Positions 27,341 through 36,118 of a stretch of 64,000 nt of DNA are shown here, piece by piece. Position 1 is the first letter of the stretch. Each line of letters opens with the position of its first letter. The translations under genes and the position numbers were made by a program. The stretch is from positions 186,001 through 250,000 of the forward strand of contig NZ_LFVU01000027.1 in NCBI RefSeq assembly GCF_001047375.1, in the 5' to 3' direction. This DNA is from Clostridium cylindrosporum DSM 605. GTDB taxonomy: Bacteria > Bacillota > Clostridia > Clostridiales > Caloramatoraceae. Under the pieces are notes generated by a model. It was given only the letters and a program-made list of their open reading frames with translations, was not told the origin of the DNA and searched no databases.

Positions 27341-28369
27341 GTGGATTTAAGAAATTTAACAATTGATGAAATAAAGTCTTATTTAGAAACTATAGGAGAA
27401 AAACCATTTAGAGCAAAGCAAATATTTAAGTGGGTTCATCGATCAATTGAAAATATTGATGAAATGACAGATCTATCAAAAGATCTAAGAGAAAAGTTGA
27501 AAAATGACGTTTATATATGTAATATGAATATTGTAGGCATGGAAGAATCCAAGGTAGATGGAACAAGAAAATATCTTATGGCAATGAAGGATGGAAATAT
27601 TATTGAATGTGTTTTTATGAGATATAAGCATGGAAATTCAATTTGTATTTCAACTCAAGCAGGGTGTAGAATGGGATGTACTTTTTGTGCTTCTACTATT
27701 GGAGGTAAAAACAGAGATTTAACATCTGGGGAAATGATTGGTCAAATATTAAAGGTGCAAAAAGATACAGGAGAGAGTATATCTAATATTGTTCTTATGG
27801 GAACTGGAGAGCCTTTTGATAACTATGAAAATGTTATGAAGTTTTTAAAGCTTGTTAATTCAAAGGAAGGGCTTAATATAGGGATGAGACATATTACGAT
27901 TTCTACCTGTGGCCTTGTACCTGAAATCAGAAGACTAGCAGATGAAAATAACCAAGTAACCTTAGCGATATCTTTACATTCTCCAAATGATGAACTTAGA
28001 AGAAATATAATGCCAATAGCTAAAAAGTATAGTTTAGATGAATTATTAGATGCATGTAGATATTATATTAATAAAACAAATAGAAGAATAACCTTTGAGT
28101 ATTCTTTAATAGATGGTGTAAATGATCATTTAGAAAATGCAAGGGAACTTTCTGCCTTACTAAAAGGACTGCTATGTCATGTAAATTTAATTCCTATAAA
28201 CTTAGTAAAGGAAAGGGATTATAAAAAGTCTCAAAAAGAGAGAGTGGAAGCTTTTAAAAACATGCTAGAAAGTAGAGGCATTGAAGTTACTGTTAGAAGG
28301 GAGCTAGGTAGTGACATAGAGGCGGCCTGCGGACAGCTAAGAAGACAGTATCTTAAAGAGCTGGACTAA
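27341..28369 (+). CDS. rlmN: Dual-specificity 23S rRNA/tRNA adenine-C2 methyltransferase, radical SAM
   Basis: RlmN methylates A2503 of 23S rRNA and A37 of some tRNAs. The radical SAM cluster cysteines are C109, C113 and C116 in CRMGCTFC, and C330 in AACGQLR is the methyl-carrier cysteine. The 342 residues are typical. The start is GTG 27341 behind AAAGGTGATTTA. It continues the rsmB-rlmN-prpC-prkC-rsgA-rpe-thiN order of Bacillus. Confidence 0.97.
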   Translation: MDLRNLTIDEIKSYLETIGEKPFRAKQIFKWVHRSIENIDEMTDLSKDLREKLKNDVYICNMNIVGMEESKVDGTRKYLMAMKDGNIIECVFMRYKHGNSICISTQAGCRMGCTFCASTIGGKNRDLTSGEMIGQILKVQKDTGESISNIVLMGTGEPFDNYENVMKFLKLVNSKEGLNIGMRHITISTCGLVPEIRRLADENNQVTLAISLHSPNDELRRNIMPIAKKYSLDELLDACRYYINKTNRRITFEYSLIDGVNDHLENARELSALLKGLLCHVNLIPINLVKERDYKKSQKERVEAFKNMLESRGIEVTVRRELGSDIEAACGQLRRQYLKELD

Positions 28370-28382
28370 TGAGGTGATTTTA

Positions 28383-29108
28383 ATGATAGTTAAAGAAATT
28401 ACCCATGTTGGAATGGTAAGAGATATAAATGAGGATAGTATACTAACATTTAAAAATGATGAATTTTATCTCTTAATTGTAGCAGATGGCATGGGGGGGC
28501 ACAGTGGAGGAGAAATTGCAAGTGAAATTGCAGTGACCTCTATTAAAGATTTTATAGAAAATAGTTTTTCTGTATATCCTAATAAAGAGGAACTTATTAG
28601 GGAAGCTATTTTGCTAGCTAACAAAAGAATATATGAAAAATCTTTAAATGATTCTGATTTAAAGGGAATGGGAACGACGATTACAATTTCTCTTATACTA
28701 AAAAATGATGTTTATATAGGACATGTAGGTGATAGTAGGGCATATCTATTAAAAGGTGAAATAATGCATCAAATCACAGAAGATCATTCTTATATAAATG
28801 AACTTTTGAAAAAAGGTGCAATAACAGAAGAAGAAGCAAAGGTGCATCCAATGAAAAATATAATTACAAGAGCGGTAGGAACTGATAGGTATATAGTTAT
28901 TGATACATATGAAGGTAGCCTAAATAAAGGAGATACCTTAATTATGTGTAGTGATGGTCTTACAAGACACGTTACTGATAATGAAATATTAGAAATAGTC
29001 AAAAGTGAAGATAATCAGGTAGAAAGTCTTTTGAATCTTGCAAATGCAAGAGGGGGAAAGGACAATATTTCTATTATCGTTGCTAGAAAGGAGGATTACG
29101 ATGCATAA
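28383..29108 (+). CDS. prpC: PP2C-type Ser/Thr protein phosphatase (PrpC/Stp)
   Basis: PrpC removes phosphate from PrkC and its targets. The 241-residue domain has the metal-binding motifs VRDINEDS, VADGMGGHSGGE, GMGTTI, HVGDSRAYL and CSDGLTRHV in the right order. GAGGTGAT places the start at ATG 28383. Its stop codon overlaps the kinase start by eight bases, so synthesis of phosphatase and kinase is coupled. Confidence 0.96.
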   Translation: MIVKEITHVGMVRDINEDSILTFKNDEFYLLIVADGMGGHSGGEIASEIAVTSIKDFIENSFSVYPNKEELIREAILLANKRIYEKSLNDSDLKGMGTTITISLILKNDVYIGHVGDSRAYLLKGEIMHQITEDHSYINELLKKGAITEEEAKVHPMKNIITRAVGTDRYIVIDTYEGSLNKGDTLIMCSDGLTRHVTDNEILEIVKSEDNQVESLLNLANARGGKDNISIIVARKEDYDA

Positions 29109-31047
29109 CTTTGACAGCAAAAAACTAGGTAACAGATATACTTTACTTGAAAAAGTAGGGGATGGGGGTATGGCATTAGTATATAAGGCTAAATGTGAGC
29201 TCCTAAATAGAAATGTAGCAGTAAAAATATTAAGACCTGAATACATGTCAGATGAGGATTTTGTAAAGAAGTTTAAAAGTGAATCTCAGGCAGTTGCAAG
29301 CTTATCTCATCCTAACATAGTAAATGTATATGATGTAGGAAATGAAGACGGAATAAGCTACATAGTAATGGAATACATTGAGGGGATAAACTTAAAGGAC
29401 TATATAAAAAAGCATGGGAGTTTAAGTTATGATGAAACTTTAAATATAGTAAAGCAGATAGCAAAGGCTCTAGAACATGCACATAAAAATGGAGTAGTTC
29501 ATAGAGATATAAAGCCCCATAATATTCTTATAACTGATGAAGGGGTAGTTAAAGTTGCTGACTTTGGTATTGCAAGAGCCGCAACAAGTTCAACAATGAC
29601 TAATACAAAAACTGTTTTAGGATCTGTTCATTATGTTTCTCCTGAACAGGCAAAGGGGAGTTTTACTGATAACAGAACAGATATATATTCACTTGGTATA
29701 GTTATGTATGAACTTTTAACAGGAAAGGTTCCCTTTGATGGAGAAAGCCCTGTAGCTGTTGCAATTAAACATATTCAGGAAGAAATAAAAAATCCATCAG
29801 AAATAAAGAAAGATATTCCAGAGGGTGTTTGTGACATACTAATCAAGTCAACACAAAAGGATCCTTTGAAAAGATATGTTTCGCTTACAGATATGATAAA
29901 AGATATTAATATTATTGAAAAGAATCCAAGTTTAAGAGTAGGGCTGTCAGCAGATATTGATGAAAGTACAAGGGTTATTCCTATAGAAGAAATAGAAAAA
30001 GCTATGCAGGGACATACTGTTAAAATCAATACATCAAGTTATAATAGGGTTGATGAACCTGAGGATTTTGATGATTATGAGGAAGATGACTTCGAAGATG
30101 AATATGAAACAAGTAGAAAGTTAAAGATTAAAGAGAAGCCAAAGCTAAAAGGTGGTAAAAAGAAAAAGTTAGCGGTTGCTACATTTGGATTAGTGGCTAC
30201 TTTACTAATTGTTCTTATTGGGGGTTTCGCACTTTGGACTAGTACTACTCCAAAGGATGTTGTTATTCCTAAGGTACAGGGTTTAACTGAAGGAGAAGCT
30301 GTAAAATTACTTCAAGGAAAAAAGCTTAATGCTGAGGTAACAAAGGTTAAAAGTGATAAACCAGCAGGTGAAGTTGTTTCTGTTTATCCAAATGAGGGAA
30401 TGCAAGTTAAAGAGAAAAGCACGGTAAAGATAACAGTTAGTGAAGGTAAAACCCTTGTAAAGGTACCTAATCTTAAAAAGTTAACTATTGAAGAGGCAGA
30501 GGCAGAACTTAAAACAGTAGGTCTTACAATTGGTAAAGTAACAGAAAGATATAGTAGCTCAGTAGATAAAGGTGCGATTATTTCGCAATCAATTGATTCT
30601 AATGAGGAAGTAGAAGAGGGAAGTGAAATTAATATAGTTGTAAGTCAAGGTGAAAAGGAAAAGTATTCAAGAGTGCCATCATTAGTAGGCAAGACTTTAT
30701 CAGAAGTTAAAGCGGCTCTAAAAAATGCTGGATTAGATATTGGTAGTGTAAAATATGGATCAGATTCAAATTACCCTGACAATGTTATAATTGAACAAAG
30801 TGTTTCAGAGGGAACTTCACTTAAACAAGGCAGTTCAGTTGATATACTAGTAAATAAGATAGTTGAAAATCAATCACCTGATAATGAGGATAATACTGAC
30901 AATACAGGCAATACAGATAATAAAGATAACTCCAATAAACCTAATAAAGGGAATAAGCCTAACAAAGGGGATAATGGAGGAAATAAAGAGAATGACACAA
31001 GTAACACTGAAAATGGGACTTTACCTAATGGAGAAACAAATAATTAA
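29101..31047 (+). CDS. prkC: Membrane Ser/Thr kinase with three PASTA repeats (PrkC/Stk)
   Basis: PrkC senses muropeptides and lipid II through its outer PASTA repeats and controls germination and wall synthesis. Residues 11-275 form the kinase: P-loop near 20-29, K42, catalytic D136 in HRDIKPHN, DFG at 154-156. A basic stretch and one membrane helix (357-379) follow, then three PASTA repeats (about 384-450, 451-519, 520-588). The last 60 residues are Asn, Asp, Lys, Gly and Thr rich and look disordered. ATG 29101 follows AGGAGG. Length is 648. Confidence 0.96.
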   Translation: MHNFDSKKLGNRYTLLEKVGDGGMALVYKAKCELLNRNVAVKILRPEYMSDEDFVKKFKSESQAVASLSHPNIVNVYDVGNEDGISYIVMEYIEGINLKDYIKKHGSLSYDETLNIVKQIAKALEHAHKNGVVHRDIKPHNILITDEGVVKVADFGIARAATSSTMTNTKTVLGSVHYVSPEQAKGSFTDNRTDIYSLGIVMYELLTGKVPFDGESPVAVAIKHIQEEIKNPSEIKKDIPEGVCDILIKSTQKDPLKRYVSLTDMIKDINIIEKNPSLRVGLSADIDESTRVIPIEEIEKAMQGHTVKINTSSYNRVDEPEDFDDYEEDDFEDEYETSRKLKIKEKPKLKGGKKKKLAVATFGLVATLLIVLIGGFALWTSTTPKDVVIPKVQGLTEGEAVKLLQGKKLNAEVTKVKSDKPAGEVVSVYPNEGMQVKEKSTVKITVSEGKTLVKVPNLKKLTIEEAEAELKTVGLTIGKVTERYSSSVDKGAIISQSIDSNEEVEEGSEINIVVSQGEKEKYSRVPSLVGKTLSEVKAALKNAGLDIGSVKYGSDSNYPDNVIIEQSVSEGTSLKQGSSVDILVNKIVENQSPDNEDNTDNTGNTDNKDNSNKPNKGNKPNKGDNGGNKENDTSNTENGTLPNGETNN

Positions 31048-31089
31048 ATTATGAATCAGTATATTTTGTAATTTTGTAAGGAGATGTTT

Positions 31090-31962
31090 ATGAACCAAGG
31101 AGTAATTGTAAAAGGAATAGCAGGTTTTTACTATGTAAGAGTTGAGTCGGGAGAAATAATAGAGTGCAGTGCTAGAGGGAAATTTAGAAAGTCTAAACTA
31201 ACTCCACTTGTTGGAGATAGAGTAGCAATTAGTATGATAGATGAAACCCACGGCACAATAGAAGAGATAAAAACTAGGGAATCTCTATTAATTAGACCAA
31301 ATGTTGCAAATGTAAATCAGGCAATAGTTGTATTTGCTCTAAAGGATCCAGATATTAATTATACTCTTTTAAATAAGATACTTATAGTTATTGAGCACTA
31401 CGGAATAGATGCTACAATTTGTTTGAATAAATCTGACCTTGATGACTTTGAATTTGAAAAAGTTAAAAAGATTTATAAAACTATAGGATATGATGTTTTA
31501 AAAGTAAATGCACTAACTGGTGAGGGGATAGATGCCTTAAGAGAAAAACTTAAAGGCAAGATATCTGTATTTGCAGGACCTTCAGGTGTAGGGAAATCTA
31601 CAATATCTAATAATATTCAAAAGGATATTATTATGGAAACAGGAGGTCTTAGCAAAAAAATAAGTAGAGGAAAACATACAACTAGACACGCACAATTAAT
31701 TGAAGTGTCAAATGATACCTATATAGTTGATACTCCTGGTTTTTCATCAATTGATTTAAGTTTTATAAAAGCTGATGAACTACAATACGTATTTAAGGAA
31801 TTTAAAGTAGGCGAGTGTAAGTTTTCATCATGTTTACATCATAAAGAAATAGGATGTAAAATTAAAGAAGATCTAGAAAATGGATTGATTCCACAGGAAA
31901 GATATACAGCATATATAAATATTTTAGAAGAACTTCAAGACAATAGGAGGGGCAATAGATGA
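31090..31962 (+). CDS. rsgA: Small ribosomal subunit biogenesis GTPase RsgA
   Basis: RsgA is a circularly permuted GTPase that checks the 30S decoding centre late in assembly. The order of motifs shows this: G4 NKSD at residues 113-116 comes before G1 GPSGVGKST at 163-171. An OB fold lies at the start and a zinc knuckle (CKFSSCLHH, then C) near the end. ATG 31090 follows AAGGAG by six bases. It ends with a four-base overlap with rpe. Confidence 0.96.
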   Translation: MNQGVIVKGIAGFYYVRVESGEIIECSARGKFRKSKLTPLVGDRVAISMIDETHGTIEEIKTRESLLIRPNVANVNQAIVVFALKDPDINYTLLNKILIVIEHYGIDATICLNKSDLDDFEFEKVKKIYKTIGYDVLKVNALTGEGIDALREKLKGKISVFAGPSGVGKSTISNNIQKDIIMETGGLSKKISRGKHTTRHAQLIEVSNDTYIVDTPGFSSIDLSFIKADELQYVFKEFKVGECKFSSCLHHKEIGCKIKEDLENGLIPQERYTAYINILEELQDNRRGNR

Positions 31963-32612
31963 TAAAATTAGCACCATCAATTCTATCAGCAGATTTTTCA
32001 AATCTAATAGAGGATGTAAAAAAAGTAGAGGATGCAGGGGCACAGTATCTCCATATTGATGTTATGGATGGACATTTTGTACCTAATATAACTATAGGAC
32101 CACTTGTGGTATCATCATTAAGAAATAAATCAAAAATGATCTTTGATGTACATTTAATGATTGAAAATCCAGAAGCTTATGTTGAAGACTTTGCAAAGGC
32201 AGGAGCAGATATTATATGTATCCATGTAGAGGCAACAAAGCATGTTCACAGAGTAATTCAAAGAATAAAAGAACTTGGAGTAAAGGCCGCTGTTGCTCTT
32301 AATCCAGCAACTGATCTTAGTACAATAAACTATATTTTAGAAGATGTTGATATGGTTTTAATAATGAGTGTAAATCCTGGATTTGGAGGACAAAGCTTTA
32401 TTCCATCAGCAATATCAAAAATAAAGGAGCTTAAGTCTATAATTGACTCTAGAGGACTAAATGTAGATATTGAAGTAGATGGCGGTATAAAATTAAGTAA
32501 TGCAAAGGAAATTATAGAAGCTGGAGCAAATATACTAGTTGCAGGATCAGCTGTTTTTGGATCAGAAAATGTTTCAGAAACTGTTGTTGAGTTTTTAAAT
32601 AAGGGTAAATAA
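31959..32612 (+). CDS. rpe: Ribulose-phosphate 3-epimerase
   Basis: Rpe interconverts ribulose 5-phosphate and xylulose 5-phosphate in the pentose phosphate pathway. The 217-residue TIM barrel has LAPSILSADF, the metal ligands in LHIDVMDGHFVPN (H32, D34), DVHLMI, and the NPGFGGQ and EVDGGI phosphate and acid-base segments. It overlaps rsgA by ATGA, which suggests coupled translation. Confidence 0.96.
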   Translation: MIKLAPSILSADFSNLIEDVKKVEDAGAQYLHIDVMDGHFVPNITIGPLVVSSLRNKSKMIFDVHLMIENPEAYVEDFAKAGADIICIHVEATKHVHRVIQRIKELGVKAAVALNPATDLSTINYILEDVDMVLIMSVNPGFGGQSFIPSAISKIKELKSIIDSRGLNVDIEVDGGIKLSNAKEIIEAGANILVAGSAVFGSENVSETVVEFLNKGK

Positions 32613-32613
32613 A

Positions 32614-33252
32614 ATGAAAGCGGTTATATTAGTAAATGGAAATATAACTTCATCTTCAAAAATTAAGGATGTATGTGAAAATTCAGATTACATAATAGCT
32701 GCAGATGGAGGGGCTAATATAGCCTATAAAGAAGGTTTATTTCCAGATTATATAATAGGAGATATGGATTCAATTAGAGAAGATATTCTTGAATATTTTA
32801 AAAGTCTAGGAAGTAAAATTGAAAAATATCCTAGTGAGAAAGATTATATAGATACAGAACTCTGTCTTAATAAGGCACTACAGATTGGTGCTACTGAGGT
32901 TATTTATTTAGGTGGAATTGGTGATAGACTAGATCATAACCTTGGAAACATACATTTGCTATATAACACAATAAAGAAGGGCATATCAGCATCAATCGTT
33001 TCTGAAACAGCAGAGGTATATATATGTAATGGATTTCTACAGGTAGATGGAAGTATAGGAGATACAGTATCTATAGTTCCGCTTTTTGAAAATATAAAAG
33101 GGATAACTTTGAAAGGTTTTAAATATCCACTTAATAATGCAAGCTTTGATTTTGGGTCTGTTTTCGGAACTTGTAATGAACTTTTAAGTGAAAGTGCTTC
33201 TATAGAAATTAAAGAGGGATGTTTAATTGTTATAAAACAATTAAATGTATAA
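32614..33252 (+). CDS. thiN: Thiamine pyrophosphokinase
   Basis: ThiN transfers pyrophosphate from ATP to thiamine. The 212 residues begin with a Rossmann-like domain holding AADGGAN and IGDMDSI, followed by SEKDYIDTELCLNKAL and GGIGDRLDHNLGNI, the nucleotide-binding core, and a C-terminal beta domain that binds thiamine. One base separates it from rpe. A terminator follows. Confidence 0.94.
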   Translation: MKAVILVNGNITSSSKIKDVCENSDYIIAADGGANIAYKEGLFPDYIIGDMDSIREDILEYFKSLGSKIEKYPSEKDYIDTELCLNKALQIGATEVIYLGGIGDRLDHNLGNIHLLYNTIKKGISASIVSETAEVYICNGFLQVDGSIGDTVSIVPLFENIKGITLKGFKYPLNNASFDFGSVFGTCNELLSESASIEIKEGCLIVIKQLNV

Positions 33253-33258
33253 AGGTTT

Positions 33259-33324
33259 CCTTAAGTGTCAACTAAACTGTTTGTTTGCATAGAATAATAG
33301 TAAGACGCTTAGGGGACTTTTTTT
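33259..33324 (+). terminator. Long-loop terminator after thiN
   Basis: CCTTAAGTGTC (33259-33269) pairs with GACGCTTAGGG (33304-33314), 11 pairs with two G-T, across a 34-base loop, followed by GACTTTTTTT. The loop is longer than in the other terminators here, so a regulatory role is possible. Confidence 0.6.
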
Positions 33325-33347
33325 ATTTAGAGTAAGGGGGAGGAATG

Positions 33348-33515
33348 ATGTCAAGGAAAAAATTTATAAGATGTCTTTTTAGAAATTGGCTTGCACCTTC
33401 ACTGTGTCTTATAGGATTTGGCATGATACTTGCTATAATAATTCCATTTTGGCTTTGGATATTAGTAGCAGGAATTGGACTTATATCCTATGGCATATGG
33501 CAATATCTCTGTTAA
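33348..33515 (+). CDS. Small two-helix membrane protein in the thiN-rpmB gap
   Basis: An ORF of 55 residues (MSRKKFIRCLF...) with two hydrophobic segments, about residues 16-32 and 35-50, each rich in W, L, I and G, and a basic N-terminus. AAGGGGGAGG precedes it and the second of two adjacent ATGs (33345 and 33348) gives the better spacing. It has its own terminator. It occupies the place of spoVM in Bacillus, but the sequence does not resemble SpoVM, a 26-residue amphipathic helix. Function unknown. Confidence 0.75.
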   Translation: MSRKKFIRCLFRNWLAPSLCLIGFGMILAIIIPFWLWILVAGIGLISYGIWQYLC

Positions 33516-33518
33516 ACT

Positions 33519-33550
33519 AAAAAAAAATGTGCTGTTAAGCACATTTTTTT
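33519..33550. terminator. Bidirectional terminator between the small membrane gene and rpmB
   Basis: A run of A residues, then ATGTGCT and AGCACAT around a four-base loop, then a run of seven T residues. It can end transcription from both sides. Confidence 0.92.
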
Positions 33551-33551
33551 A

Positions 33552-33743
33552 TTAAAGAGCTCTTTGAACCTTACCTGAACGTAGGCATCTTGTACAAACG
33601 TACACTCTCTTAGTAGTTCCATCGATAACAGCCTTAACTCTCTTTAGGTTTGGCGCCCAAGTTCTGTTTGACTTACGATGTGAGTGGCTATATTGAATAC
33701 CAAATGATAATCCCTTATTGCATACTTCACACTTTCTTGACAT
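33552..33743 (-). CDS. rpmB: Large ribosomal subunit protein L28
   Basis: L28 of 63 residues, with SRKCEVCNKGLSFG at the start, the SHSHRKSNRTWAPNLKRV core and a CTRC near the end, so it is the zinc-binding (four-cysteine, C+) paralogue type. The start is 33743, behind GGAGGTG; a longer in-frame form from 33785 would add 14 unconserved residues. Transcribed against asp23-fakA, as in many Firmicutes. Confidence 0.96.
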   Translation of the reverse strand: MSRKCEVCNKGLSFGIQYSHSHRKSNRTWAPNLKRVKAVIDGTTKRVYVCTRCLRSGKVQRAL

Positions 33744-33870
33744 ATATAACACCTCCTTACATCCTATGACGAATAAATACCTCATACAAACATATATATC
33801 TTATCATAATGTATGATGGGATTGCAATAAATTTTATGACATAATATATTATATATATATATTACCACTT

Positions 33871-33892
33871 TGTAAAGGTAAATTACTTTACA
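33871..33892. promoter_or_regulatory. Dyad between rpmB and asp23, possible operator
   Basis: TGTAAAG (33871-33877) and CTTTACA (33886-33892) form an inverted repeat with an eight-base spacer. A TATAAT at 33907-33912 lies just downstream on the plus strand with no good -35, the right arm of the dyad taking its place. The rest of the 33744-34009 gap is AT-rich, including a TA run near 33845-33863. Confidence 0.4.
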
Positions 33893-34009
33893 GCTTACAG
33901 TAAAAATATAATTTAGCTTGAAGAAATTACATCTTTAATATAGAATTATATAAAGTACTTTTTGTTAAAAGAAGTATTCCCTTTAAAAAAATTTAGGGAG
34001 GTTATGCAA

Positions 34010-34360
34010 ATGGCGATAATAACAAATACTGAATTTGGTTTAATTGAGTACAGTGATGAGGTACTTGCAAATATAGCAGGTGTTGCTACAACGGAATGTT
34101 ATGGAGTTGTAGGTATGGCATCAAAAAGAGTTAGTGACGGATTTTGGGAACTTTTAAAAAAGGAGAATCTAGGTCGTGGCGTTAAAACTACACTAGAGGA
34201 AGATTCTATAAAGGTTGAAGTATATATAATTGTTGAATATGGCACAAGGATTTCTACTGTAGCGGATAATATTATACAAAAGGTTAAGTATACGGTAGAA
34301 TCTTTAACAGGTTTAAACGTATCTAAGGTAGTAGTAAACGTTCAAGGTATTAGAGTATAA
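34010..34360 (+). CDS. Asp23/Gls24 family protein (YloU-like)
   Basis: A 116-residue Asp23-domain protein: MAIITNTEFGLIEYSDEVLANIAGVATTECYGVVGM is the typical beginning and VEVYIIVEYGTRISTVADNIIQKV the core. Members are membrane-associated or stress-linked, and in Firmicutes this one is always followed by fakA. I place the start at ATG 34010, eight bases after AGGGAGG; upstream in-frame starts (34004, or a TTG at 33962) fit the site less well. Confidence 0.93.
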   Translation: MAIITNTEFGLIEYSDEVLANIAGVATTECYGVVGMASKRVSDGFWELLKKENLGRGVKTTLEEDSIKVEVYIIVEYGTRISTVADNIIQKVKYTVESLTGLNVSKVVVNVQGIRV

Positions 34361-34377
34361 TCTAGGAGGTACAGACA

Positions 34378-36033
34378 TTGAAATACACTACGTTAAGTGG
34401 GCAGCTATTAAAAGAAATGCTTATTAATGGTGCCTATGAACTAGAAAATAATAAGGAATATATAAACTCCTTAAATGTGTTCCCAGTTCCAGACGGAGAT
34501 ACAGGAACGAATATGTCAGCAACTATAATGTCAGCTGCTGAAGAGATAAAAGCTGCAGATGATACTATAGAGTCAGTTGCAAATGCAGCATCTATGGGAT
34601 CTCTTATGGGAGCACGTGGGAATTCAGGAGTTATTTTATCACAGCTTTTAAGAGGAATTGCAAAAAAGCTTAAAGAAAGTGATGAGATTGATACTGACGT
34701 TTTTGCAGAGGCACTTAATGAAGGGGTTGCTACTGCATATAGAGCAGTTATGAAACCAACAGAGGGTACTATTTTAACTGTTGCTAGAGAATCAGCAGAA
34801 GAATCAATGCTTTACGCACAGGAAATCGAAGACTTCGAAGACTTTTTAGTTAAGGTACATGAAAAGGCAGAGGAGACGCTTTCGAGAACACCAGATATGC
34901 TTCCAGCACTCAAACAAGCAGGAGTAGTAGATGCAGGTGGAAAGGGTTTATGTCTTATATATCTTGGAATGATAAAAAGACTTCAAGGAAAGATACTATC
35001 TAAAGATGAAGGTACATCTATTAAGCAAGAGGTGAAAGTAGATAAAACTTCAGTTATTTCAAATGAAATTGAGTTTGGATATTGTACTGAATTTTTTATA
35101 AAGACTAAGAATCAAAACCCTGATGACTTTAAAAATGAAATTTTAAATTTTGGGGATTCTTTAGTAGTTGTTGGAACTGAAGAATTAATAAAGGTACATA
35201 TTCATACAAATAGGCCTGGAGATGTTATTAATAAGGCTATGAAACTTGGAGAGCTTTCTAAAATTAAAATAGATAATATGAGAGAACAACATGAAAGTAT
35301 TATTTCTAATGAATCAGAGGAGAACTTCCATGAAAAGAATTCTGTCTCTTTAGACAAGGTAGTAATAGAAACAGAAAAAGAATATGCAATGGTTGCAGTT
35401 GCCGCAGGAGATGGTATTGTAAATATACTTAAGGATCTTGGGGTAGACTTTGTTATTGAAGGTGGACAAACAATGAATCCAAGTACACATGATATATTAG
35501 ATGCAATTAATTCTGTAAATTCTAATAATGTGTTTGTTTTCCCAAATAACAAAAATATCATTATGGCTGCAGAGCAGGCAAGGGAAATCTCTGATAAAAA
35601 TGTTATTGTTATACCAACAAAAAGTGTACCTGAAAGCATAACTTCAATTATATCATTTAATCCTGAGTTAAGCTTAGAAGAAAATATTTCAGAGATGAAT
35701 GAAGTTATAGGGAGTGTTAAAACTGGTCAAATAACCTATGCGGTTAGAGATACTGTTTTTAATGATGTTGAAGTTAAAGAAGGAAATTATATAGGTATTT
35801 CAGCGGGTAACCTTATTAATTCAGGAGAGAGTTTAAAGGAAACTGCGAAGAATCTCGTAGATTCAATGGTAGATGAGGATAGTGAGATTATAACTATATT
35901 CTATGGAAATAATACTTCTGAAGAAGAGGCATTTGAGGTAGAAGGATATATACAAGAAAAATGTCCATCTGCTGAAGTAAGTGTTAATTATGGTGGACAA
36001 CCTATATATTACTATATATTATCAGTTGAATAA
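34378..36033 (+). CDS. fakA: Fatty acid kinase, ATP-binding subunit FakA (YloV-like)
   Basis: FakA phosphorylates fatty acids presented by FakB proteins so that host or recycled fatty acids can enter phospholipids. The 551 residues have the DhaL (DAK2) nucleotide-binding domain with FPVPDGDTGTNM and GARGNSGVILSQLLRG in the first 110 residues and a DegV-like/DAK1-like C-terminal part. The start is TTG 34378 behind TAGGAGGT. PlsX, its metabolic partner in acyl-phosphate use, is encoded at 46.5 kb. Confidence 0.93.
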   Translation: MKYTTLSGQLLKEMLINGAYELENNKEYINSLNVFPVPDGDTGTNMSATIMSAAEEIKAADDTIESVANAASMGSLMGARGNSGVILSQLLRGIAKKLKESDEIDTDVFAEALNEGVATAYRAVMKPTEGTILTVARESAEESMLYAQEIEDFEDFLVKVHEKAEETLSRTPDMLPALKQAGVVDAGGKGLCLIYLGMIKRLQGKILSKDEGTSIKQEVKVDKTSVISNEIEFGYCTEFFIKTKNQNPDDFKNEILNFGDSLVVVGTEELIKVHIHTNRPGDVINKAMKLGELSKIKIDNMREQHESIISNESEENFHEKNSVSLDKVVIETEKEYAMVAVAAGDGIVNILKDLGVDFVIEGGQTMNPSTHDILDAINSVNSNNVFVFPNNKNIIMAAEQAREISDKNVIVIPTKSVPESITSIISFNPELSLEENISEMNEVIGSVKTGQITYAVRDTVFNDVEVKEGNYIGISAGNLINSGESLKETAKNLVDSMVDEDSEIITIFYGNNTSEEEAFEVEGYIQEKCPSAEVSVNYGGQPIYYYILSVE

Positions 36034-36118
36034 AATTAAATTAGGCTATATAAGGGGTATGCTTTTTAAAGTGTACCCTTATAAATTTATACGAAAAATC
36101 TTTAATAAGGTGATGAAG

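Noticed and set aside
33845-33863. TA-repeat run between rpmB and asp23
   Set aside because: Short, simple AT sequence, expected at this base composition; no evidence of a repeat array or origin.
35202-35639. Minus-strand open frame of 145 codons inside fakA
   Set aside because: Antisense shadow of fakA with no start signal.
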